From Spartobacteria bacterium UBA695 (GTDB taxonomy: Bacteria > Verrucomicrobiota > Verrucomicrobiia > Chthoniobacterales > Chthoniobacteraceae): a DNA stretch of 64,000 bases. The DNA lies in contig DBMP01000006.1 of assembly GCA_002298145.1 (NCBI GenBank), positions 1 to 64,000 of the forward strand. The letters run 5' to 3'. The translations under genes were made by a program, and so were the position numbers. The notes under the pieces were generated by a model. That model worked only from the letters and a program-made list of their open reading frames with translations. It had not been told where the DNA came from and did not search any database. This document shows, in pieces, positions 53,487-62,567 of this stretch (positions are counted from its first letter, which is position 1; the number at the start of each line of letters is the position of its first letter).

Positions 53487-54276
53487 CCGAGCCTTTACGC
53501 TATTGGAAATGCTCACGGCCACGGCAATCACGATGGTCTTCATGGCGCTTCTGGCGGCCATCTCAGGCCATGTCAGCCGCCTTATACCCATGGAAGTTGA
53601 CAAAACACAGCAGCGGAGCGGAGCACGTGCGGCCTTGAATTTTATAGAAAAAGAAATGCGTCAGGCGGTGTTGTCACGCGATGCTTCCAGTTCAACCGCC
53701 AACAGCCTTCAGTTCTTAATTAACCCACCCAAAGTGGGCGCGCCATATTCATTCCATGATTCGGTTTTTTGGCAAGCCCCCATCGCCAGTACAACAAATT
53801 CAGGCGACTTCGCGGAAGTCGGTTATTTCGTGGCTTGGAAAAATAACCTTCCCTGCCTTTGCCGTTTTTTTGTCAATCCAGACTCCCCCAATTACCTGAT
53901 CTATCGCGATCCCGATAACTGGATAACTAGTGACTTGCTAAACGGGTTTGCACCGGGAACCAATTTCGAAGGGCTATTTCTTGAAAACGTCATCGGATTT
54001 TGGATGGAAGCCTATGCGTCGGGCAACCCCACGGAAACACCGCTCACATCGTGGGATTCTCGATCCACGAAAAAACTCCCCGCCCGGGTGGACATTTCCC
54101 TCATCGTCATCGGTCCAGCCGCGGCCAAACGACTGACTGACGAGCTCACGACCACCGTCCGGCAGGCGGTAGCCGCCGCTTCGACAGCGCAAAATTGCTT
54201 CTCCAATCTTCCCCAATCCATTCGCTCGAATGCCAGCATCGTAAAGTTCAGTGTGATCCTGGAAAATGGGCAATAG
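53467..54276 (+). CDS. Verru_Chthon cassette protein C (copy 2), prepilin-like
   Basis: 269 residues. Prepilin motif SRAFTLLEMLTATAITMVFM (about 7-26), then QQRSGARAALNFIEKEMRQAVLSRD, matching SGARMAFNRLEMDLAACSIRSD of copy 1. C-terminal beta-domain with the segment PARVDISLIVIGPAAAKRL. Overlaps B at its start; A begins 7 bases after its stop. Confidence 0.75.
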   Translation: MLRSPDSRAFTLLEMLTATAITMVFMALLAAISGHVSRLIPMEVDKTQQRSGARAALNFIEKEMRQAVLSRDASSSTANSLQFLINPPKVGAPYSFHDSVFWQAPIASTTNSGDFAEVGYFVAWKNNLPCLCRFFVNPDSPNYLIYRDPDNWITSDLLNGFAPGTNFEGLFLENVIGFWMEAYASGNPTETPLTSWDSRSTKKLPARVDISLIVIGPAAAKRLTDELTTTVRQAVAAASTAQNCFSNLPQSIRSNASIVKFSVILENGQ

Positions 54277-54283
54277 GCGCTGT

Positions 54284-57010
54284 ATGACTTTGAATCGCTT
54301 TCCACTCCACGCACGAGGTAAGTTGCAGGCATTTACCCTGATGTTGGCGCTCATCTTTATCGCGCTCATCTCGGTTGTGGTGATTGGATTCCTAACCAGC
54401 ATGCGTTTTGAACGCTCATCGGCCTTTTCGCACCTGCAAGGAGAAATGTCTCACTACTATGCTCAAGCCGCCAACGACATTGTCATGGCACGCATTCAAC
54501 AGGCGATGCAACCCGGCGGGGCAGTAGCGACCCAACCGGGCCAAATCATGACAACCACGGTATCGGGGAGTACAGCAACTTCAAAAATCGTCGAGCTGCA
54601 TTCAGGCAAGGCCACTTCCACCGACAAGGATATTGCCGTGGATTTAAACCTGAACCATTCCAGCGAACCTTCTTCCCGAAACCTCATCACCACCAACCCG
54701 GTGTCGCTGACTGTAAATTGGATCTACATGCGTCAGGATGGAAGTCTAGTGGCCGTTACCGGGACCAGCTTGCCACCCTTCGACGCCACCAACCCGCTGG
54801 TCGGGCGACTTGCGTTTTGGACCGATGACGGCTCTTCCCGGGTAAACCTGAACACCGCTTCCTACAAACCGAACCCGGACCCGAATTCCCCGCCGAGCCT
54901 TCCATCCCAAGTCAATCTCCTCGCATTTTCAAATACGGGGCTTAAAGCAGAAAATATTCAGGACCTCATCAACTACCGCACCGGCACATCGGCTGCAAAG
55001 GGGCACTATTTCAATAGTCTAGCCGAAGCCCGAGCCGTGGGTCCAGCCATCGCTTCGGCCATTGATGCCGAAAAATTCTCGGTTGGCGTCACAAGCCAGA
55101 CTCCCGATGTAAACATTTTCGGCGAGCCCCGCATCATGCTGACGACGCAGAGAAATCTGGCCGGCAATTCACCCTTCCTGGACATCCTCCCCGACGACAA
55201 CCCCAACTCCGATCCCGGCTCGATCTACAGTCTTGACGCAAACAAAGTAAGCAACGTCATTATCACCCTTTCGAAAATCCTAGCACGAAGGGATTGGCCC
55301 TATAAGCCGGGCACGAGCTTCGTCGATAAATACGCGCCGGTGCGCGTTCAACAAATTGCCGTGAACATCTTGGATTATGTCCGGTCCCGGGAGTCCGCGC
55401 GGGAATCATGCGACCCCATCCGCGGCGAGGCCATCGGCGAAAGCGGCTTTACGATGTCGATGCCGTGGACTTTCTCTCGGAATGACGTGCGGGGCATTAC
55501 AAGGAGCGGCCCCAGGGTCACCGAATTTGGATTTTACCTACACAAGCTTCCCGATACCAATCCCCCGCAATATGGCATCACTTCAAAAACAGAGCTTTGC
55601 CTGCCTCGCTACGGCGGGCTCGACAAAGTGAATCTAACCGGTTGGCAAATCAAGCATCACCTCCAAGTCTTTAATGGGAATGCATCGGAAGATGTATTTG
55701 ATCAATGCTATTTTTGGGCAATGCTGGACAATTTCTCGGACATCACCATAGACAACGTCGGCGGTGACGATAGCAAACTAGTCGTCAATGCGGGTGAATA
55801 CCGGGTAATTAACATCGAGTTCACGGAGGACCCCTCGACCGGAACCAAGATGCCCTTAACTTTTAAGCCCCCTCATAACCGGGGCCAGCCGTTGTCTTTC
55901 ATGCCGTGCGTGATTCTGTACTCCCAACACGGCAATGCGGACGAATTTGATCGAGGTGGAACCGATCGATTAAGGTGCCCCATTGATGACGAGTCTGTTG
56001 ACGAGAATTCCATTTCAACGCTTGCCGTTGATGATCCCTACACAAACGACGGGGGGTGGGTCTCCACGGCCGGAGGTCTTAATGGGGGGCCGACCCTCGG
56101 GAACGGAGTTGTGGGAGCACCGCCGAATGTTCCGTTCGGGACCTTGGGAACGAAAGACTACGTTTACGGCACCGCGCAACAAGACACCGACGCGGACGGT
56201 CATCTTGCGGAAGGCGTGCGGTTACCCAGCCCGAAGGGGACAACCGCCAGTACCACGGGCCAAATGCTAAACCCCACAGGCATTATGCAAAGCGTTGCCG
56301 AATTGGGTTTTGTCCACACCGGGAACGATCCTCAGTACACGATGTCTCAATATTCTGTAGTACCATGGCGGACCCTCAGGCTCCAGCCCAAGAACGATCC
56401 CGATTCGCTGCCCGACTGGGCTTTGCTGGATATGTTTTCAGTTCCCCTGCAAACCTCTTCCACCGATTCCCTTCCCTACAATGTCTGCACCACCAGCGGC
56501 AGCACCCGTTACCTCGGAGGGCGGGTCAATTTGAATGCCTCCATTATCCCATTTATGGATGGTGCAACCCCTTCGATACGGTCAAAGCCGCTCGAAGCTA
56601 TTTTTCTTGGCGTACCTAGTTTACTTCCCGACGGCTACCCCGCAAGCGGGGCCCTTGCCGCAACGACCGGAAGTTCGCTTGCCGATTCGGTAATCCATTT
56701 TACCGTCGCCTCAGGGAAGAACCCGGGCAACCATTACGGACTCCCTTACTATTGGTCGCGAGGGGAACTCGCCGAGATCGACCAAGCAACCTCCAGCGGT
56801 GAGGCAAGCGAGGAACTGCTTCGCAATACCGTGGATCTTCTCACCACACGCAGCAATGTATTTCTGATCTACTCCATCGGCCAATCCATCAAACAGCTCC
56901 CCTCGGGACAAATCAATGTACTTGCAGAAAAACGCCTTGAAACCATCGTCTCCGCCAACGCCGATGGCTCTGCCGTGATCCCGTTTTATTCGAGAAGTCT
57001 CACTCCCTAG
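54284..57010 (+). CDS. Verru_Chthon cassette protein A (copy 2), large PilX/GspK-like prepilin
   Basis: About 908 residues from ATG 54284 (AGG 8 bases before it; an ATG at 54266 overlaps the stop of C). N-terminus KLQAFTLMLALIFIALISVVVIGF is a prepilin-like helix without Glu at +5, the GspK peculiarity also seen in copy 1. Then LAFWTDDGSSRVNLNTASY, corresponding to the YDEGGLLDVNVAGYP region of copy 1, and a long exported domain ending SIGQSIKQLPSGQINVLAEKRLETIVSA. It is shorter than copy 1 by about 125 residues and poorly conserved outside these blocks. Confidence 0.75.
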   Translation: MTLNRFPLHARGKLQAFTLMLALIFIALISVVVIGFLTSMRFERSSAFSHLQGEMSHYYAQAANDIVMARIQQAMQPGGAVATQPGQIMTTTVSGSTATSKIVELHSGKATSTDKDIAVDLNLNHSSEPSSRNLITTNPVSLTVNWIYMRQDGSLVAVTGTSLPPFDATNPLVGRLAFWTDDGSSRVNLNTASYKPNPDPNSPPSLPSQVNLLAFSNTGLKAENIQDLINYRTGTSAAKGHYFNSLAEARAVGPAIASAIDAEKFSVGVTSQTPDVNIFGEPRIMLTTQRNLAGNSPFLDILPDDNPNSDPGSIYSLDANKVSNVIITLSKILARRDWPYKPGTSFVDKYAPVRVQQIAVNILDYVRSRESARESCDPIRGEAIGESGFTMSMPWTFSRNDVRGITRSGPRVTEFGFYLHKLPDTNPPQYGITSKTELCLPRYGGLDKVNLTGWQIKHHLQVFNGNASEDVFDQCYFWAMLDNFSDITIDNVGGDDSKLVVNAGEYRVINIEFTEDPSTGTKMPLTFKPPHNRGQPLSFMPCVILYSQHGNADEFDRGGTDRLRCPIDDESVDENSISTLAVDDPYTNDGGWVSTAGGLNGGPTLGNGVVGAPPNVPFGTLGTKDYVYGTAQQDTDADGHLAEGVRLPSPKGTTASTTGQMLNPTGIMQSVAELGFVHTGNDPQYTMSQYSVVPWRTLRLQPKNDPDSLPDWALLDMFSVPLQTSSTDSLPYNVCTTSGSTRYLGGRVNLNASIIPFMDGATPSIRSKPLEAIFLGVPSLLPDGYPASGALAATTGSSLADSVIHFTVASGKNPGNHYGLPYYWSRGELAEIDQATSSGEASEELLRNTVDLLTTRSNVFLIYSIGQSIKQLPSGQINVLAEKRLETIVSANADGSAVIPFYSRSLTP

Positions 57011-57058
57011 TCGCCGCTGCACATTGAAAATTCGAAGTCTTTACACGGTTACTCCGGC

Positions 57059-59581
57059 ATGATTATCACTTGCAAAAAAGAGATTCCTTCGCGATGGATC
57101 ATTTTCGCGGTGCTGCCTTCCGCAGCTTTCGCATACACCCTCGGGAGTGTAGGAACAGCGTTTATATTTTCCCTGAAGAAGTTCCTCGATCATCCCGCGG
57201 GGCTCACACTGATTCTAAGCCTACCGACGGCGATTTCGATGATCGCCGGGCCTTGCGTTAATTTCATCTCAGACCGGATCTGGACCCGGCTGGGCCGCCG
57301 AAAACCGTTTATCGTGGCCTCGTGGTCCGGCATGATCCTGAGCATGGCACTCATGCCGTTGATGCCAAACTTCTGGGCGCTCTTGGCAGTTTACATGCTC
57401 TACTGCCTGTGCTGCGATCTAAACTCTCCAATGGAGGCGCTCAGCCAGGAAATCATTCCCCCGCACGAACGAGGCCGCGCTACGGGAATCATGCAGTGGC
57501 TGAACAATTTCGCAGGTATTATATTCTATTTCGTCGCATTGGGGCGCTTCGATGACGTTCGGTTTATGGCGGGAGTTCCAATTGTGGGCGAAACGGTGAT
57601 TTACTGGATATCGGGGCTAGCGCTGCTGGTACTGCTATTGCTAATTACCTTAGGCATTAAGGAAATGGATCAACAGAGTCCGCTGAAGGGAGAGCGCCTG
57701 TCGCTGCGAAGCTTTGTCGGCGGATTGTCCGACCGCGAACTCTGGCCAGTGTTTCTATTGGTTTTCGGATCGGCCGTGCTTGCGGCTGGCCTCGGGCCAT
57801 TGGGGAATCTCCTCTACACAGACCAGTGGAACTACACTAAACAAGACATGGGCATCAACGTCGCCGTTGGCGGTGTCCTAAATATGTTCATCATCGGTTT
57901 GTTAACCCTCTTCGCCGATAAGCTTAACCGGATGAAAGCGTATCGAACGCTCATTTGCATCTCGGTTGCGCTCAACTTTGCTTACTTTTGCTACGTCACC
58001 TATTTGTTGCCGGACCAGCGTCCCTCGTTAGTCGAGATCATCACGTTCGGCGAAACAGGATCAATCATCGGAATTTTGACAAATATGGTCTATCTTCCGC
58101 TCGTCTATGACTATATCCGGCGCAACAAAATGGGAACCTACGGCGCGGGTTCCGTCATTATTCAAAAGCTCACTGCGTTAATCACACTCAATGGCGTAGG
58201 CCTTTTCATCTGGGCATTTGCCGTCCTCTTCCAGCCAGCGGCGGGAGAGATGGCTCGCGTCGTGCTCAAGAACGAAGCACCCAAGGCAGAAGTGCAGTCA
58301 TTTCTTCGATCCAAAACGTGGAGTTCATCGAACGACGAACCAAGTTTTACCTCCAAAAGCATCGAAGCGAATGCCTGGCAGGCAAACGGGGTTGTCAGCC
58401 AAAAGGGATGCTCCTGGGAGGTGCGTCTTCGCGACAACTCAAGCGAGAAGCTTGCGAAAGAACGCGAGCTTCTGCTGAAGAAAAAATCCGCCGCGGTTAC
58501 GCAGGAAAAATCAAAACGCGATCAAATTCGCGTGAAGGCGGGCAACACTGAAGCCGACAGCGCTCTGCAAAAAAGCGTCCAAGACCTCGCGCGGGAGATT
58601 CAGGTTCTCTCGCAACAAATCGAGGGGATTGATCGAACTCTCGAACAACGGTCCAAAGACTTTGAGCAGCAGGTCACCCGAACCCTTTCCAGCCGCATGA
58701 TCGCCGACGGAGATCAAATCCTCGATTGGCAAGTTAAGGAAGCTCTCGAAATTGAACTCCCCTTAGCGGATCGTCCGGGCCCTCGCGATATGAACTCCTC
58801 CCTTAACAAGCTGCGTTCCGAATTGCCCGGCTTTATCGACATGCGACCGGTAAAAACGGAGGCCGGATATCGGATTCTCGCCAGCATTCTGACAAACCCC
58901 GGAGCCGATAACGCTCAGCAGGCTGAAAGCGCGCGCATGAAAATCGCCACCGCATTTGGCAAACGTCGCGCCGAGTTATTCGATGGATCGAATCCCGATG
59001 GCGTCCCCATTTTTAAAATCCACCGCGCGCTTGCAATGGACCTCATGACCATCGAATCGCCGCTGGATGATTATGTTTCTCCCATTCATCGCATCGTCAA
59101 CCTGTTCCTGGGATTGTTCGATGCGATCCCCCGCCCCGACCGCAAGCTCAACGCGATGGCGCACGGACTGCGGACGCCGGGGAAAATCGACCACGTTAGA
59201 GTCAGCCCCGGCCCCACATCGAGATCAATTCGAGTGTTGGCCGTGCTGCCAGAGGGCGCATCTTTCGGCCCCAGCCCCGCCGACCCGATCACGGCCCGCA
59301 TTCGCATGTTAACAGGCCCAAGTGCGGAAGAACCTTGCATTGACCAAGCGCGCGGATTCTACGATCTCGTCGAGAAGGCGGCACACGCACAGCGGCTCAC
59401 CATTTGCCGCCCCGTCGTGGCCTCGGGGTATGTTCCCATGAAATATAACTATATGTGCGGCTATCTCTGGATGTTATTCATGGGCAGCATCGGGATTGCA
59501 ATTACGCTCTATTTTAGCCACCTGGAGAAACGGGGCTATATCCAGAAACGCGGAGTCGAGGAAGCCGAGGCAGCATCATGA
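57059..59581 (+). CDS. MFS sugar transporter with a ~400-residue soluble insert before the last helix
   Basis: 840 residues. Residues 1-395 give about eleven hydrophobic helices with a SLC45/GPH-type motif A (SDRIWTRLGRRKPF at 71-84) and EIIPPHERGRATGIMQWLNN after helix 4. Residues about 396-798 are hydrophilic: first a short globular part (WQANGVVSQKGCSWEVRLRDN), then a long charged coiled coil (about 460-545; EKLAKERELLLKKKSAAV, LAREIQVLSQQIEGIDRTLEQ), then a mixed domain (FIDMRPVKTEAGYRILASILT, RSIRVLAVLPEGASFGPSP). Residues 799-820 form the final helix (CGYLWMLFMGSIGIAITLYF). The insert is not known to me from MFS proteins. The next gene overlaps its stop by 4 bases. Confidence 0.8.
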   Translation: MIITCKKEIPSRWIIFAVLPSAAFAYTLGSVGTAFIFSLKKFLDHPAGLTLILSLPTAISMIAGPCVNFISDRIWTRLGRRKPFIVASWSGMILSMALMPLMPNFWALLAVYMLYCLCCDLNSPMEALSQEIIPPHERGRATGIMQWLNNFAGIIFYFVALGRFDDVRFMAGVPIVGETVIYWISGLALLVLLLLITLGIKEMDQQSPLKGERLSLRSFVGGLSDRELWPVFLLVFGSAVLAAGLGPLGNLLYTDQWNYTKQDMGINVAVGGVLNMFIIGLLTLFADKLNRMKAYRTLICISVALNFAYFCYVTYLLPDQRPSLVEIITFGETGSIIGILTNMVYLPLVYDYIRRNKMGTYGAGSVIIQKLTALITLNGVGLFIWAFAVLFQPAAGEMARVVLKNEAPKAEVQSFLRSKTWSSSNDEPSFTSKSIEANAWQANGVVSQKGCSWEVRLRDNSSEKLAKERELLLKKKSAAVTQEKSKRDQIRVKAGNTEADSALQKSVQDLAREIQVLSQQIEGIDRTLEQRSKDFEQQVTRTLSSRMIADGDQILDWQVKEALEIELPLADRPGPRDMNSSLNKLRSELPGFIDMRPVKTEAGYRILASILTNPGADNAQQAESARMKIATAFGKRRAELFDGSNPDGVPIFKIHRALAMDLMTIESPLDDYVSPIHRIVNLFLGLFDAIPRPDRKLNAMAHGLRTPGKIDHVRVSPGPTSRSIRVLAVLPEGASFGPSPADPITARIRMLTGPSAEEPCIDQARGFYDLVEKAAHAQRLTICRPVVASGYVPMKYNYMCGYLWMLFMGSIGIAITLYFSHLEKRGYIQKRGVEEAEAAS

Positions 59582-60174
59582 GCAACAGTCAACTCATCCC
59601 GCCCCCAAGCATAGATACCTATACGCCAGGCGGATCAAAACCGAAATTCATCATGATCCTGCTGGGAATCGGGCTCTTTATCGCAGGCTTTTGTCAGATA
59701 TGGCACCCCGTGGAAATGGTGCTGTTCGGGAAAAAAGTTCGGGCCGAAGTTGTCGCCGTGGTCAAAACCAAAGAAGGGCTTCCCGATGTAGCGTTAACCG
59801 ACCCGGCCCAACTCGAAGCCCAACTCGAACCGAATGACCGCAGCTATATCTTCTGGAATCTCTTTCAGTTCCGGACGGAAACCGGGCATAGCGTGGAAGT
59901 ACGCGCTCCCGTGGGCAGCGTGGCAAAACCGCTCTACCCGCTCATCGATGCGGACGGCCTCCCCTCGGCGGACCTTATTTACTACGATCAAAACGCACCC
60001 GAGGTCGTCACCTTTCCCTTAATCGCAAGCACTTGGTTTGAACCGGGCGCGTTGATGGTGATCGGTGCATTTTGCGCTGCCATCGGATCGGTTCTTCTCT
60101 ATTGGGCCAAAACTCCGATTTGTCTGCCGAAACTACCTTCAACACGCCGCGAAAATGACATCGAATCACCATAG
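59578..60174 (+). CDS. Small membrane protein with two helices (DUF3592-like topology)
   Basis: 198 residues, ATG overlapping the transporter stop. One hydrophobic helix near the start (FIMILLGIGLFIAGFCQIW), a periplasmic or cytoplasmic beta-rich stretch beginning KKVRAEVVAVVKTKEG and containing FRTETGHSVEVRAPVG, and a second helix near the end (ALMVIGAFCAAIGSVLLYWA). This is the layout of DUF3592-type proteins. Translational coupling suggests it works with the unusual transporter. Function unknown. Confidence 0.6.
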   Translation: MSNSQLIPPPSIDTYTPGGSKPKFIMILLGIGLFIAGFCQIWHPVEMVLFGKKVRAEVVAVVKTKEGLPDVALTDPAQLEAQLEPNDRSYIFWNLFQFRTETGHSVEVRAPVGSVAKPLYPLIDADGLPSADLIYYDQNAPEVVTFPLIASTWFEPGALMVIGAFCAAIGSVLLYWAKTPICLPKLPSTRRENDIESP

Positions 60175-60252
60175 GTTCGTGTTAGCTGCTCATGCTGTTA
60201 AGCTTATGACGTTTCGAAAAAGTAAAATTGTAGTCGATTGAGCGCCAGAGTT

Positions 60253-60280
60253 ATGAGATATTAACGGGATTAAATCTCAT
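60253..60280. promoter_or_regulatory. Inverted repeat directly before GntR regulator 3
   Basis: ATGAGAT (60253-60259), 14 bases, ATCTCAT (60274-60280). It ends 4 bases before ATG 60285, overlapping the place of the ribosome-binding site. Likely an autoregulatory operator. Confidence 0.5.
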
Positions 60281-60284
60281 TTGT

Positions 60285-61385
60285 ATGCAAAAGACCGGCT
60301 CTCGGAAGAACAAAAAAGTAGATATCGTCTTCGCCGAATTGGAACGCCGAATTCTGGACAAAGTCTGGAAAATTAACGACCAGATTCCAACGGAAGCCGA
60401 GTTATCTGAGGAATTCCATTGCAGCCGCAGCACGATTGGCAAAGCCGTCGCTAAACTGGAGCATGGGCGCCTGGTCTCGCGGCGGACACGGGCCGGAACC
60501 CACGTTATCAGCAACGTTTCGACGCAGGTTTCATCCCCTTTCCTGCTGAATGCATGCGCCTTCATCTACCCGAGCGAACATCACGAAGGCGTCTGGCGCA
60601 CAATGCGCGGATTTCAGAATGCCGCCAGCAATCTCGACCAGCGGGCCCTGCTGCTCTCAACCCGGGCTGACATCCAGCAGGAAGTCGACATCGTGTCGCG
60701 CCTCGGCGAATTCGATGTTCGCGGCGCGGTTATCTTTCCCATGGTGATCGATCCGCTGAATCACCCGTATTACAGCCGGATGGTCACACAGAGCAAATTT
60801 CCGATTGTATTCGTCGAGGTCAACCTTCCTGAAACACGCCGACCGGCGGTCATTGTGGACGGATTCGACGCCGGGTACGTTGCCACTCGGCATCTTCTTG
60901 GTCTGGGCCTTCGCAAAGTCGGCTTTCTTGCTAACTATGCATGGACGACCGTTGCGCGCGACAAGTACCAAGGATATCGCCGCGCGATGACGGAGGCGGG
61001 CATCCAGGAATGCAGCCAGCACGCTATGCTCGAGCCCGAGATGCATCCGAACTACGACGACCCTTTCCAAGAACCGACCGAGATCGCCAAACACTATCTC
61101 TCGGAGCACCCCGACGTTGAAGGCGTCGTTTGCACTAGTGACTTCCTGGCAGTGGGGGTGTTGAGGGCAGCCAAAGAACGGGGTATCCGAGTTCCCGAAG
61201 AATTGAAAGTTGTTGGAATGGACGATTTCGCGTTTGCCGCCGAGCACGGCCTGACAACCTACCAAATTCCTTACGAAGAGATCGGCGACCGTTCATTCCG
61301 CGTGTTGAACGCCATCCTTTCAGGCAATACCGCCCCGGACGAAATCCACATTACCGGCACCCTGGTCCGCAGAAAGACGGCATAA
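60285..61385 (+). CDS. GntR-type DNA-binding domain fused to LacI-type sugar-binding domain (regulator 3)
   Basis: 366 residues. Winged helix: DKVWKINDQIPTEAELSEEFHCSRSTIGKAV, LEHGRLVSRRTRAGTHV. Sugar-binding domain: ACAFIYPSEHHEGVWRTMRGFQNAA, DGFDAGYVATRHLLGLGLRKVGFL, VEGVVCTSDFLAVGVLRAAKERGIRVPEE, VVGMDDFAFAAEHGLTTYQIPYEEIG. Same architecture as regulators 1 and 2 but clearly more distant. It stands behind the unusual transporter and is the probable regulator of locus 3. Ligand unknown. Confidence 0.87.
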   Translation: MQKTGSRKNKKVDIVFAELERRILDKVWKINDQIPTEAELSEEFHCSRSTIGKAVAKLEHGRLVSRRTRAGTHVISNVSTQVSSPFLLNACAFIYPSEHHEGVWRTMRGFQNAASNLDQRALLLSTRADIQQEVDIVSRLGEFDVRGAVIFPMVIDPLNHPYYSRMVTQSKFPIVFVEVNLPETRRPAVIVDGFDAGYVATRHLLGLGLRKVGFLANYAWTTVARDKYQGYRRAMTEAGIQECSQHAMLEPEMHPNYDDPFQEPTEIAKHYLSEHPDVEGVVCTSDFLAVGVLRAAKERGIRVPEELKVVGMDDFAFAAEHGLTTYQIPYEEIGDRSFRVLNAILSGNTAPDEIHITGTLVRRKTA

Positions 61386-62552
61386 TCAATCCAGCGTCGG
61401 CTTCGGCGGAGTAATGACGACCGGGGGCGGAGTGGCCGAGGGGTTCGCCGAAGGCGTGAAAGTAACCACGCATTCCTGCGGCAACGTGAGGTTGAGCAGG
61501 CAGTACCAGTCCAAGTCCCAGGCAACGGGTAGTCCGGCACGTTCGACCACTTCGCGCAACGCAAGATAAGTCGGGATTCCCTTTTCAGCGATATTGAACC
61601 AGACCACGGTTCGCTGATCCCCCTTGAATTTGCGCAGAAGAGTCTGGAATTCCGAAGTCAGCTTCCGAGCCTGTTCCACCGTTTCTCCCGCCGTGGCCGG
61701 AACCGCGAGTTTAATATTAATATTCGGGGAATCCGGCGACGGCGCGACCTCGATGCCGATGTCCTTTCCGGAACCGCCAAGGCTGCGGCCCGTAAGGTGC
61801 ATCCGTGAAAAGTATTCCGCGATTTTTTGAGGCTCATAGGTAGCCCTCCGTTGAGGGGCAACCCGTCCAGAGGCGTCCTTTTGCATCACCGGCTTTCCAT
61901 CATCACCTTTGACGGTTTCGTTGTGCGGGCTTAGCGAAGCCTCGTTCCGCTTGAGTTCCTGAATCACAAGGTTCCTGTAATCCTCAGTATTGATGTAGAG
62001 AATACGGTCCCCTTTTACGAAAAAATGTTGTGCGACGGCGTTATTAGGGATGGGCCGTGGATTGGGAATTTTCACCGTGACATCGGGCGGCGGAACGTAA
62101 GCCGGGGTGTCATCGAGTTGTTTTTTGAGTTTGTCGATTTCAGCCAAAAGTTTTTCGACGGTCTCCTTTCTCTGGTCCCGCTCCTTTTTAATTTCGGCGA
62201 TTTTCTTTTCGATTTCCTCGATTTTAGCCGCCGCCATCCGGTCCTGATTGGGAACCTTAGTCTGCTTGAGTTCCTCAGCCGCTTTTTTGAGATTTTCTTC
62301 CATCTTGGCGATCGCCTCATCCACGGTTTCCGGCGCCTGCTCGGGCTTTGTATCCTCAACGACCTTTTGCAGGTTGGCGTGTTCTTCGACCGTCACCGGA
62401 GGAAGATCGGAGAGCACCTTGTTCACTGCTTTGGCCAGCCCGATGCCGATCATGACCATGACAATGATGAGCACGCCCACAACGTTTGTGAGCGTATCCA
62501 TCAATGCCACAAACGGCAGTTCTTCTTCACCAGATCGGGAGCGGCGGGCCAT
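61386..62552 (-). CDS. ExbD/MotB-like single-helix protein with coiled coil (second of pair)
   Basis: 388 residues. Charged N-terminus, then LPFVALMDTLTNVVGVLIIVMVMIGIGLA, one membrane helix with an Asp at its cytoplasmic entry (MDTL), as in ExbD/TolR/MotB proton-channel subunits. Residues about 65-135 are a charged coiled coil (ELKQTKVPNQDRMAAAKIEEI, EKLLAEIDKLKKQL). A C-terminal alpha/beta domain follows (IGIEVAPSPDSPNINIKLAVPATAG; RTVVWFNIAEKGIPTYLALREVVERAG), which is not an OmpA-type peptidoglycan-binding domain by eye. It begins 15 bases after the previous gene, same strand. Confidence 0.65.
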   Translation of the reverse strand: MARRSRSGEEELPFVALMDTLTNVVGVLIIVMVMIGIGLAKAVNKVLSDLPPVTVEEHANLQKVVEDTKPEQAPETVDEAIAKMEENLKKAAEELKQTKVPNQDRMAAAKIEEIEKKIAEIKKERDQRKETVEKLLAEIDKLKKQLDDTPAYVPPPDVTVKIPNPRPIPNNAVAQHFFVKGDRILYINTEDYRNLVIQELKRNEASLSPHNETVKGDDGKPVMQKDASGRVAPQRRATYEPQKIAEYFSRMHLTGRSLGGSGKDIGIEVAPSPDSPNINIKLAVPATAGETVEQARKLTSEFQTLLRKFKGDQRTVVWFNIAEKGIPTYLALREVVERAGLPVAWDLDWYCLLNLTLPQECVVTFTPSANPSATPPPVVITPPKPTLD

Positions 62553-62567
62553 GGAAATTCTATGGAG

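Noticed and set aside
60175..60284. Rho-independent terminator after the small membrane protein gene
   Set aside because: No stem followed by a T-run; the only symmetry is the ATGAGAT repeat, which fits an operator better.
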